Source: Chloroflexota bacterium (GTDB taxonomy: Bacteria; Chloroflexota; Dormibacteria; Dormibacterales; Dormibacteraceae). Taken from it: a stretch of 64,000 bases of DNA. Positions 33,129-40,729 of the stretch are shown here, in pieces (within the stretch, counting starts at the first letter, position 1; every line of letters begins with the position of its first letter). The notes beneath the pieces are model-generated. The model saw only the letters and a list, made by a program, of their open reading frames with translations. It had not been told where the DNA came from and ran no database searches. The position numbers and the translations under genes are program-made. The stretch covers positions 186,001 through 250,000 of the forward strand of contig VBFH01000023.1 in assembly GCA_005883575.1 (NCBI GenBank), given 5' to 3'.

Positions 33129-34132
33129 GCCCATTGCTTGCGGATCCTCGGCAGGATCTGCGCACCATAGAGCTCGAGAAAGCGGGCCTGACCATCCCCT
33201 GGCGCGTGAAAAACAAGGTGGTTGAAGCCAAGGTCGAGGTACGGCCGGAGCTGTTCGATGTGCTCTTCAGGATCACTTGCAACCAGCCAGCGCCGATGAG
33301 CGACGTCCTCGACAGTCTTGGCAAGCTGCTCCATCTCGCGCGGATCATCAACGCCTGCCTTGGTCTCGGCGGGCAGGGCAAGCGCAGCCCAGATCTTGGT
33401 GTCCTCCATCGCGCGGCGGCGATCCGTGTCGTAGGACACCTTGACCTCGATCATCTTGTCGAGCTGCCCTGGATCGCGGCCTGACTCCTTGGCGCCATCG
33501 CTGAACGAGGGAAGCAACTGCTGGGAGTAGAGCTCCATTCCTTTTCCGGACGTGCAGATGAGACCATCCGCGGCGCGCCCGGCGTACTTGGCGACCTGCG
33601 GGCCGCCGGCGCCGACGTAGATGGGAACTTGCTCTTCCGGCCGGTCGTAGATGGTCGCGTTGCGCGTGTGGTAGTACTCGCCGTCGAACGTCACCGACTG
33701 CTCGCTCCAGAGTTGCCGGATTAGGCGCACCGCCTCGCGTAAACGGGCGAATCGTTCGCGGTTGTCGGGCCAGACGATGCCCAGCGCGCCCTCGTTCAGG
33801 TGCTCGCCCGTCCCGACGCCCAGGATCATGCGTTCCGGGAACAGCGCCCCCAGCGTTCCAAACGCCTGGGCCACGATCGCTGGGTGGTAGCGGAAGGTCG
33901 GAGTGTTGACCGAGGTGCCCAGAAGGATCTGCGACGTCCGCTCGCCCGCCGCGGCAAGCCACGAGAAGGCGAAGGGCGCGTGGCCGTCGGAGTGCCGCCA
34001 GGGTTGGAAATGATCGCTCACGAAAACGGAATCGAAACCGCATTGCTCTGCCGCAAGGGCAAAATCGAGCAGCTCGCGCGGGCCGAATTGCTCGGCGGAA
34101 GCCTTGTAACCGAGGCGCAGCGGCAGCGTCAC
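33125..34132 (-). CDS. fgd: F420-dependent glucose-6-phosphate dehydrogenase
   Basis: A 335-residue luciferase-like (LLM) oxidoreductase that closely matches mycobacterial FGD: LGYKASAEQF near the start, SDHFQPWRH near residue 40 (active-site His region), FRYHPAIVAQAFGTLG near 80, GVGTGEHLNE near 105, AKYAGRAADGLICTSGKG near 180-197, and NHLVFHAPG near 310. It oxidises glucose-6-phosphate to phosphogluconolactone and reduces F420. It is unusual to find it at the head of the cofactor's own biosynthesis genes. The GTG start overlaps the preceding small membrane gene by GTGA. Confidence 0.93.
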   Translation of the reverse strand: MTLPLRLGYKASAEQFGPRELLDFALAAEQCGFDSVFVSDHFQPWRHSDGHAPFAFSWLAAAGERTSQILLGTSVNTPTFRYHPAIVAQAFGTLGALFPERMILGVGTGEHLNEGALGIVWPDNRERFARLREAVRLIRQLWSEQSVTFDGEYYHTRNATIYDRPEEQVPIYVGAGGPQVAKYAGRAADGLICTSGKGMELYSQQLLPSFSDGAKESGRDPGQLDKMIEVKVSYDTDRRRAMEDTKIWAALALPAETKAGVDDPREMEQLAKTVEDVAHRRWLVASDPEEHIEQLRPYLDLGFNHLVFHAPGDGQARFLELYGAQILPRIRKQWA

Positions 34133-34317
34133 GAACGCCTGCTGTATCGCTTCCAGCTGAACGCGACGCCGCTGATCGCGGCGGCGACGATGACCACGAC
34201 AAGGGCAACCAGGCTGCGCACGTCGAAGCTCGCGATACCGGCCGCGGTGAGCAGGATGAACGCCCCCAGGGCGATGAGCATCATCACCACGAGAACGATC
34301 GCGCGGTGAATCTTCAC
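34129..34317 (-). CDS. Small two-helix membrane protein leading the F420 operon
   Basis: A 62-residue protein with two hydrophobic helices (about residues 6-28 and 33-54) and a basic C-terminus (WKRYSRRS). No family is recognised. It is coupled to fgd by a GTGA overlap. The GTG start at 34317 lies 6 nt after a TAAGCT box and 18 nt from the divergent biotin ligase start. Its position suggests it is real and co-expressed with F420 synthesis and use, but its role is unknown. Confidence 0.6.
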   Translation of the reverse strand: MKIHRAIVLVVMMLIALGAFILLTAAGIASFDVRSLVALVVVIVAAAISGVAFSWKRYSRRS

Positions 34318-34322
34318 TGCGC

Positions 34323-34329
34323 TAGCTTA
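34323..34329. promoter_or_regulatory. Shared palindromic -10 (TAGCTTA) of divergent F420 operon and biotin ligase
   Basis: Read on plus, TAGCTT (34323-34328) ends 7 nt before GTG 34336. Read on minus, TAAGCT (34329-34324) ends 6 nt before GTG 34317. One seven-base sequence would serve both directions with leaderless starts. Confidence 0.45.
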
Positions 34330-34335
34330 CCGACC

Positions 34336-34947
34336 GTGGCTCATGGTCAAGTCTTGCGTCTGGATTCGGTCACTTCGACGCAGGACGTGGCGCGCGAGCT
34401 GCCGATCGGTTCGATCGTCATCGCCGACCACCAGACCGCGGGTCGCGGGCGGATGGAGCGGCGCTGGGAGGCGCCGCCTGGCGCCGCGCTTCTCGTGTCC
34501 TTTGTCCTCCAGCCCAATCCGCTGCTTAGCCTCGCCGCCGGCGTCGCTGCTTCGGAAGCGTGCGGCGCAGGCATCCGTCTCAAGTGGCCCAACGACCTCC
34601 TGCTCGACAATCGCAAGGTCGGCGGCATCCTGGTCGAGACCACGCCGCAAAAGGCGATCTGCGGCATCGGAGTCAACCTGACGTGGGCGCCTGAAGGAGC
34701 GGCCATGCTGGATCGGCCACGCGAGCCGCTCTTCGGTCGTCTGCGGACGGAGATTGACACCTGGGCCGCCGCGACTCCCGACGCGGTCGTGAAGCGCTGG
34801 CGCGAGCTGTCAGCGACCCTTGGCCGGCGGGTGCGTATCGAGGTCGCTGGTGAGGCCACGGAAGGCCTCGCCCAGGACATCACGGCCGGCGGGGAGCTTA
34901 TCGTCGACGGGAAGCCCTTCATCGCCGGCACCGTCACGCATCTATAA
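34336..34947 (+). CDS. birA: Biotin--protein ligase (catalytic domain only)
   Basis: A 203-residue biotin protein ligase that makes biotinyl-AMP and biotinylates carrier proteins such as those of acyl-CoA carboxylases. The biotin/ATP loop is GRGRMERRW near residues 40-48, and LKWPNDLLL and KVGGILVE follow near 87-105. A short SH3-like C-terminal domain is present. The DNA-binding domain of E. coli BirA is absent, so it is a class I enzyme without repressor function. GTG 34336 is selected by the -10 spacing; an in-frame GTG at 34306 lies on the other side of that box. Confidence 0.93.
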   Translation: MAHGQVLRLDSVTSTQDVARELPIGSIVIADHQTAGRGRMERRWEAPPGAALLVSFVLQPNPLLSLAAGVAASEACGAGIRLKWPNDLLLDNRKVGGILVETTPQKAICGIGVNLTWAPEGAAMLDRPREPLFGRLRTEIDTWAAATPDAVVKRWRELSATLGRRVRIEVAGEATEGLAQDITAGGELIVDGKPFIAGTVTHL

Positions 34948-35677
34948 GGCGGGCGATCTCGGGCAGCACCTCGCCAGAGCGGCCGTGGATCACGACCTCG
35001 GCGAGGCGATCGAATGGGGTGGGTTCGGCGTTGATCACGATCATCCGCGCGCCCGAACGGAGCGCGACGAAGGGCACGTCCGCTGCTGGATAGACCACGA
35101 GGGACGAACCGACGACCAGCATCACGTCCGCCTCGGCGGCGAGCGCGAACGCTTCCTGCATGGGTGCCGCGGGCATCGGTTCGCCGAACAGGACGACGGT
35201 CGGCTTCAGCACCGTGCCGCCGCAGTGCGGGCAGCGGGGAGGCATCTCGGTATCGAGCCGCTCCTGGACCGCGGATCGAGGCTCGCGCCGGCCGCAATCG
35301 AGGCACTCGACCGTGCGTCCGGAGCCGTGCAGCTCGAGCACACGGCTGCTGCCCGACTCCTGGTGCAACCCGTCGGTGTTCTGGGTCACCACGGCGACGA
35401 TGTGCCCGGCCGCTTCGAGGGCTGCAAGCGCGACGTGCCCAGGATTCGGCCTCGCCGCCAGGGCGACGCGGCCGCGCTCCCTGGAAACCATCCAGTAGGC
35501 AGCCGGATCCGCGAGAAAGGTCTCGATCGACGACACCTTCACCGGGTCGTACTTCGTCCACAGTCCGCCTTCGCCACGAAACGTCGGGATGCCACTCTCG
35601 GCTGAGATGCCCGCTCCGGTCAGGGCGAGGCCGTGGCGAGCCCCGGCAAGAAGCTCCGCAGCCCGATGCAGGGTCAA
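34934..35677 (-). CDS. cobB: Sirtuin NAD-dependent protein deacylase
   Basis: A 247-residue sirtuin. The NAD-binding segment LTGAGISAESGIPTFRG is near residues 20-35, VTQNTDGLH near 100-108 with the catalytic-site His next to SGSSRVLELHGS, and a four-Cys zinc ribbon (CLDC and CPHC) near 125-157. It removes acetyl or other acyl groups from lysines using NAD. TTG 35677 is chosen because it overlaps the cyclase stop (TTGA) and has a GGAGG ribosome-binding site 7 nt upstream. The end overlaps birA by 14 nt. Confidence 0.93.
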   Translation of the reverse strand: MTLHRAAELLAGARHGLALTGAGISAESGIPTFRGEGGLWTKYDPVKVSSIETFLADPAAYWMVSRERGRVALAARPNPGHVALAALEAAGHIVAVVTQNTDGLHQESGSSRVLELHGSGRTVECLDCGRREPRSAVQERLDTEMPPRCPHCGGTVLKPTVVLFGEPMPAAPMQEAFALAAEADVMLVVGSSLVVYPAADVPFVALRSGARMIVINAEPTPFDRLAEVVIHGRSGEVLPEIARLIDA

Positions 35678-37547
35678 GCCGTGACCTCCTTCGCCGCTCC
35701 GGTCGGAAAGGGAACCCAAGGTGATGCTTTGTCTTCGCGGATCGCGGTCACCTTGAAGACGCGGAACTTTTCCGCTGACTTTCCCTTCAGCTGCATGCCG
35801 GGCATCTCGTCAACGGCGATGTACTCGGCGCAAGCCTGGTAGGTCGGCCAGCCGATCAGCAGGTTGAACGCTGGAGCCGCACCGCAAAAGCGCGCGGCCG
35901 TGTTCACCGTGTCACCCAGCGCGGTGTACTGCAGACGCTCCTGGCTGCCCATGTTGCCGACGACCGCAGGACCGGTGTTGATCCCGATCCCCCACGCGAT
36001 CGCTGGGAGTCCACGCGCGGCAAGCTTTGCCCGCAGTGTCGGAGCATTGTCGATAAGGTCATACGCGCAGCGGATCGCCAGCAGCGCATGGTCCCGCTGC
36101 GCGAGAGGCGTGTTCCAGAGTGCCATGATCTCGTCGCCTACGTATTTGTCGATGAGCCCGTCCCATTTCAGGATCAGCTTGCTCATGTCATCGAGGTAGT
36201 CCTGGATCACGGCAAGAACCTGATCGGGCCGCATCGATTCCGACATCGATGTGAAACCGCGAATGTCCACGAAAAGTGCCGTGATGTCGCGACGCTCACC
36301 CTTGGAGATCAGCTCCTCGACGGACTTGGTTGCGGCCAGCTGCTGAGCAACCCACGGCGCTCTCGTTCCTCGAGGACATAACGCGCGCCGAGCGAAAAGG
36401 TCGTCGCGAGCACGATTGCGGCGGGCGCGTAAAGCGGATCGCCAAGATAGCCCTGCTGACCCAGCCAGTAGATCCCGAGGTAATAAGACGCGAGCAACGC
36501 GACCGCCAGCATCATCCCGCCTCGAAATGAAAGTACGTAAACGAGAAGTCCAACAAGCGCCGCCAGCAGCAACACCGCGAGCTGGACGGAGATCTGCGGC
36601 TGAAGCCGGACGTATCGATCCTGGAGGATGGTGCTGATCGCGTCACCCTGGATCCGGTAGCCGTAGTTCTGGCTGTCGAGCATGCAGTTGGGCCGGAACT
36701 GCGGACAGAAGGTCGGATCGTGCCGAAAGGAAACCGCCTGGCCATAAATATCTCCGGCGTCGATGAGCTTCGTCCCGACGACCACGATATGGTCTGTGAT
36801 CAGCCCTGGCTTGGGACACACGCCGTTGAACGCATCGACGTACTGGCACGTCGGACTTGTGCCCCGAGTGAAGTTGATCAGCATCTGGCCGTCAACGACC
36901 GGAATCCTGTGGCTTCCAAACGCGGCCACTGAATCCTGGATCGCCAGAGGCGCCGTGATCTTGTCGGCGACCCTCAGTGTTTGTAAGAAGGCCGGTTCGT
37001 TGCTTTTGTTCGCTGGGCAGGTGGCTTTCGGGTCGCCGCGCAGTAGCATTCCGCGGACGGCGTTGGCGTGATCTGCGACGCCAAACCCGCGATCACCGAC
37101 TGCCGCGGCGACCGACGCGAACTCGGGGCGAGGGGCCGCCTCGGCCGTGCAAACGAGGATGACGTTGCCCGCCCTCTGGATCGCTTGTGTGAGAAGTGGA
37201 TCGGCGGGCTCGAACGGCGGTTCGACGTCATTGCCTGTGAGGTGGTCGAGCACTATGTCCAAAAGAATCGCCCGCGGGTGAAGGCTCGCCAGGTAATTGA
37301 TGACCTTGGCGTGATACGCGTTGCTCCATGGGTACGCGCCGAGCGCGCGCTGGGTTCTTGAGTCGATCGCCACGAGGGTGATGCCCGGGTCTGGCGCGGG
37401 CGCGGGGAAGAGGCGGTCCTGACCCGCATCGAATGTTCCGGCCGTGACGCCGGTTTGAGCTAGTGCGATGACCAGCAGCCCTGCCACCATGCCCGCGAGC
37501 GCGAAGCGCCAGGCCAGCTTCCAATCGCCCACCCGCTCGCGAACCAT
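35674..37547 (-). pseudogene. CHASE2 adenylate cyclase gene broken by an out-of-frame deletion
   Basis: The 5' part (37547 to 36309) encodes a transmembrane helix, a CHASE2 sensor and three membrane helices, ending in a frameshifted tail. The 3' part (about 36351 to 35674) in another frame encodes a class III cyclase domain with VDIRGF, DKYVGDE and ALGDTVN intact. Aligned to the paralogue at 23160-25349, the reading jumps from the ERERR linker to VAQQLAATKS; about 14 residues (equivalent to VTALFGHYLKPE and neighbours) are missing, consistent with a deletion of about 40 nt near 36351-36354. As written, no full receptor can be made. Confidence 0.85.
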
Positions 37548-37555
37548 GTCGCCGG

Positions 37556-37562
37556 TATGGTA
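37556..37562. promoter_or_regulatory. Overlapping divergent -10 boxes, cyclase pseudogene / MFS gene
   Basis: Plus TATGGT (37556-37561) ends 7 nt before GTG 37569. Minus TACCAT (37562-37557) ends 9 nt before ATG 37547. Start codons are 21 nt apart. Confidence 0.35.
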
Positions 37563-37568
37563 GATACC

Positions 37569-38801
37569 GTGCCCCAGCCGGTTGCTGAGTCGCGCCGGAT
37601 GATCTCGCTGTACCTCGCCGCAGGCGCAGTTTTTGCCACCATCGCGGCACGAGGCCTCACCGTCCCGCTCTATGCTCACGAGCTCGGCGCGAGCCGCTTT
37701 GCTGTCGGAGCGCTTTTCTCCGTTGCGACGATCGCGGCGGCCCTGCTGTCTCTGCCCTCGGGTGTGCTGGTCGACCGCTTCGGCGCGCGTAACCTGCTGG
37801 CGGTCTCGCTGGTGCTCACGGCCGTCTCCCAGCTGGCGACCGCCTTCACACCGAGCGTCGCGCCCCTGTTCCTGTGGCAGATCGTTGGCGGGCTCGCGGC
37901 CGGGATCCAGCAGTCGGCGATCTTCAGCGCGGTCACCGAGTCGGTCGATCGAGCACGCCTCGGCCGGGCCATGGGCTGGCTGACCTTGTCGATGCAGGCA
38001 GGCTTCTTCATCGGACCGTCGGTCGCGGGCGTAGCGCTCCGATGGATCGACCTCCGGACCGACATCGCGGTGATGACCGCGCTCCTGATCTTCACCCTGC
38101 CTGGCGCGATCGCCGCCAGCAACAGCACGCAGCGTTCAGGCAAAGGACTGAGCCTGCGCGAGCCGCTGCGGGCGCTGGCGCGGCAGCGCGCCTTCGTGCC
38201 AGTGACCATCGGCCTGATCGCGATGACTCTGACCTGGGGCACCATCGGCGCGTTCCTGCCCGTTTTCGGCAAGGAAGCGCTCGGGCTTCCGAACTCGCAG
38301 GTGGGCTACCTGCTCGCGCTCCAGGCGGTCGTCAACGGCGTTTCGCGCGTTCCCGCCGGGCGACTCGTCGACCGGCTCCCCCAGCGTTGGCCGATCGTTT
38401 TTGTGGGCGCGGTCGGGTGGTCGGTGGTGATGGTTGTGCTGGGCCACCTGAACGGATTCCTCGCGCCTGCTCTTGTGCTCGCCATCGGTACGCCCTTCAT
38501 GGCTGCCGCGTTTGTCGCCATGGGCGTGGTCTTCGCCGACCTCTCGACCGCGTCCACGCGAGGCGTGACGATGGGCATGTACGGCACCATCCTCTTTCTC
38601 GGCCTGTCGGCCGGACCGCTCATCTTCGGCCCGGTCGTCCAGGGTTATGGCTACGCCGCCGGCTTCACCGCATGTGCCGTGGCGGCCATGATGCTCGTCC
38701 TGGTGATGGCGGCGATGCATAGGGAGCAGGTTCGCCGGCGTACAGAGCAAGCACCTCTCGGTGACTCGGAAACGCGAGCGGCGGCAACGCGCCGGGCGTG
38801 A
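37569..38801 (+). CDS. Major facilitator superfamily transporter
   Basis: A 410-residue, 12-helix MFS permease. The cytoplasmic loop 2-3 motif is GVLVDRFGARNLL near residue 65, and a second-half equivalent is GRLVDRLPQRWP near 265. The family moves small solutes or drugs with proton coupling; the substrate is unknown. GTG 37569 follows a TATGGT box; ATG 37557 is an alternative four codons upstream. The last 137 nt overlap the 3' end of the Nudix gene on the other strand, an unusually long convergent overlap; the C-terminal tail there is hydrophilic. Confidence 0.88.
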   Translation: MPQPVAESRRMISLYLAAGAVFATIAARGLTVPLYAHELGASRFAVGALFSVATIAAALLSLPSGVLVDRFGARNLLAVSLVLTAVSQLATAFTPSVAPLFLWQIVGGLAAGIQQSAIFSAVTESVDRARLGRAMGWLTLSMQAGFFIGPSVAGVALRWIDLRTDIAVMTALLIFTLPGAIAASNSTQRSGKGLSLREPLRALARQRAFVPVTIGLIAMTLTWGTIGAFLPVFGKEALGLPNSQVGYLLALQAVVNGVSRVPAGRLVDRLPQRWPIVFVGAVGWSVVMVVLGHLNGFLAPALVLAIGTPFMAAAFVAMGVVFADLSTASTRGVTMGMYGTILFLGLSAGPLIFGPVVQGYGYAAGFTACAVAAMMLVLVMAAMHREQVRRRTEQAPLGDSETRAAATRRA

Positions 38802-39216
38802 AGACACCGACCTCGAGCATCTCAGAGCCCGCGGCGAGCTTTTGGCCATCGACCAGGCGGCCTCGGTAGGCGATCCCGATGATCGAGGACGCTGTCGTCT
38901 TGGCGACGTGGTACACGCCCAGCAGCTCGGTCAGCTCGACCTCGGCGCCGATCTCTTCCCGGCACTCGCGCACCGCCGCGGCTGCGGGGTCCTCGTCGTG
39001 GTTGACGAACCCGCCGGGCAGGCACCACAGGCCGCGGCCAGGTTCGATCGCCCGGCGGCCGAGCACGATTCCTCCCTCTGCCTCGACGACCACTGCGGCG
39101 GCCACCTTGGGGTCGCGCCAGAGGACGTAGTCGTCATTCGGGCATGCCTCGAGCTCGCGGCCTTCGATGACCTTGATGACAAGCGGCGCGCCGCACTGCA
39201 CGCAGAAGTGCCCCAA
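38665..39216 (-). CDS. Nudix hydrolase with N-terminal zinc ribbon
   Basis: A 183-residue protein. An N-terminal ribbon (FCVQCGAPL, then CPNDDY) resembles the zinc ribbon of NudC-like or NADH-pyrophosphatase-like Nudix enzymes. The Nudix box is GGFVNHDEDP...VRECREEIGAE near residues 66-91 and is complete (GX5EX7REUXEEXGU). It hydrolyses nucleoside diphosphates linked to another moiety. TTG 39216 lies 8 nt after TAAGCT. The last part (about residues 139-183) is antisense to the MFS gene and Pro/Ser-rich, so the natural end may carry little function. Confidence 0.9.
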   Translation of the reverse strand: MGHFCVQCGAPLVIKVIEGRELEACPNDDYVLWRDPKVAAAVVVEAEGGIVLGRRAIEPGRGLWCLPGGFVNHDEDPAAAAVRECREEIGAEVELTELLGVYHVAKTTASSIIGIAYRGRLVDGQKLAAGSEMLEVGVFTPGALPPLAFPSHREVLALYAGEPAPYASPPSPGRASWPPRHMR

Positions 39217-39224
39217 CGAAACGG

Positions 39225-39230
39225 AGCTTA
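39225..39230 (-). promoter_or_regulatory. Candidate -10 box TAAGCT for the Nudix gene
   Basis: TAAGCT ends 8 nt before TTG 39216. Its first three bases are the TAA stop codon of the upstream diguanylate cyclase gene. Confidence 0.4.
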
Positions 39231-40385
39231 GACTGCTTCGGGTTCCGGCTTTGGGGAGTGGGGTTTGGGGGCCGGACCGCTCATGTCCGCGACCCGGACC
39301 TGATTGCGGCCGCCCTGCTTGGCTGCGTACAGGGCCTGGTCGGCGCGGTCGATCAGCTGGGTGAACAAGGCGGGCTCCTCGGTGGCGGCGAGGCCGATGC
39401 TGATCGTCAGCTTCAGACCGCCCGGGAAGGTGGCCGCCGCCACCTTCGAGCGGATCCGCTCCGCCAGGGTGCGCGCCCCGGCTTCAGTCGTTTCCGGCAG
39501 GATCAGCGCGAACTCTTCTCCCCCGTAGCGCGCGCACACGTCGGATTCGCGGGCGCCGGTGACCAGGATCTGAGCGAGCTCGGCGAGCACGGCGTCGCCG
39601 TTCAGGTGGCCGTACGTGTCGTTCACCTGCTTGAAATGGTCGAGGTCGATCATCACGAACGTGATGCCCTTGTGGTGACGGCGTGCGCGCTGCATCTCCT
39701 GGAGGAACCGCTGCGCCAGGTGGCGGCGGTTGGGCAGCTTGGTGAGCTCGTCGGTCAGTGCATTGTCTTCCTGCGCCTCGAAGAGCTGGGCGTGGCGGAT
39801 CGCGATCGCCGCCTGCGACGCGACACCGTTCAGCAGGTCGGCCTGGTCTTCGCTGAGCTCGCGCCAGGCGTTGAGATAGATCTCCATCGCACCCATCAGC
39901 TGCCCCGACCGCTGAATCGGAACCACCAGCGCGTGCTGCGGATGACCACCCGCGTCGAGTCCTGGCGCGGAGCGCTCGTCCAGCTTGATGACAAGGGGCC
40001 GCATCGCCGCGAGCGCGGAGCGCAGGGGCTCCTCGTCGATCTTCCGCACCCCACCTCGCGCGCGGTTCGTCAGATTGTAAGAAGCCTCGCGGTACAGCTC
40101 CGTCTTGCCCGGCCGCACGAGATACATCGCTCCCGCGACCGCGCCCATGATCCGGCCCGCGTGCGTGAGCGCGACGTTGAGGACCTCCTCGAGAGCCAGG
40201 GACGAGTTGACCGCCGAAGCGATCGCGAGCAGCAGGGCGGCTCGGTCGCGGGCGCCGGTCTCATCCGCCAGCGCGGCCTCGAGTTCGCGCGTGGTGCCAC
40301 GAAGGCGCATCAGTGAGAGGGTCAGCAGTATGAAGGCGGCCACCAGCAGGACCGAGACGATGAGCAGGATGCCCGCCGGTTCCAT
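39228..40385 (-). CDS. Membrane-anchored GAF-GGDEF diguanylate cyclase
   Basis: A 385-residue protein: an N-terminal transmembrane helix (about residues 5-25), a short coiled linker, a GAF domain (about 50-205), and a GGDEF domain (about 215-370). The active-site loop is GGEEF, an accepted active variant, and the inhibitory I-site RESD lies five residues before it. It should make cyclic di-GMP and be feedback inhibited. No EAL or PilZ gene is nearby. ATG 40385 starts the helix directly. Behind it are two tandem copies of the dispersed repeat. Confidence 0.94.
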   Translation of the reverse strand: MEPAGILLIVSVLLVAAFILLTLSLMRLRGTTRELEAALADETGARDRAALLLAIASAVNSSLALEEVLNVALTHAGRIMGAVAGAMYLVRPGKTELYREASYNLTNRARGGVRKIDEEPLRSALAAMRPLVIKLDERSAPGLDAGGHPQHALVVPIQRSGQLMGAMEIYLNAWRELSEDQADLLNGVASQAAIAIRHAQLFEAQEDNALTDELTKLPNRRHLAQRFLQEMQRARRHHKGITFVMIDLDHFKQVNDTYGHLNGDAVLAELAQILVTGARESDVCARYGGEEFALILPETTEAGARTLAERIRSKVAAATFPGGLKLTISIGLAATEEPALFTQLIDRADQALYAAKQGGRNQVRVADMSGPAPKPHSPKPEPEAV

Positions 40386-40431
40386 GAAGTCCGGATAGGT
40401 TAACGCTGCGAGATTCGAGTTGGTTCTAAAA

Positions 40432-40691
40432 GGTCGCGGGGGAGGACAGGTGTCCTCCCCGCGGAACCCCCGCCTCTCCCGGGCAACGCGGGCAGGCGTT
40501 TGGAGGATGACGCCCGGGGACGGCGGAGTAAATCCGGCCTAAGGCTCCACTTCGTCTTTGGGTCGCGGGGAAGGACAGGTGTCCTCCCCCGCGGAACCCC
40601 CGCCTCTCCCAGGCAACGCGGGCATGCGTTTGGAGGATGACGCGTGGTGACGGCCGGAGTAAATCCGGCCTAAGGCTCCACTTCGTCTTTG
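40432..40691 (+). repeat. Dispersed hairpin-flanked repeat, copies 3 and 4 in tandem
   Basis: Two head-to-tail units (40432-40560 and 40561-40691). The left hairpins have GAGGACA/TGTCCTC arms instead of the GAGGC/GCCTC arms of copies 1 and 2, so pairing is kept while sequence changes (unit 4 has one mismatch). Unit 4 ends with GGCCGGA-N5-TCCGGCC; unit 3 has lost two bases in this arm. Together they fill most of the 344-bp space between the GGDEF gene and the MaoC-like gene; the remaining 40692-40729 holds a TATACT box. Confidence 0.9.
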
Positions 40692-40714
40692 CAAATGAAG
40701 GCAGCTCTGCGGGC

Positions 40715-40720
40715 TATACT
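40715..40720 (+). promoter_or_regulatory. Candidate -10 box TATACT for the MaoC-like gene
   Basis: TATACT ends 9 nt before an in-frame CTG (40730) and is the best -10 match in this space. It follows repeat copy 4. Confidence 0.45.
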
Positions 40721-40729
40721 CGGCGCGAT

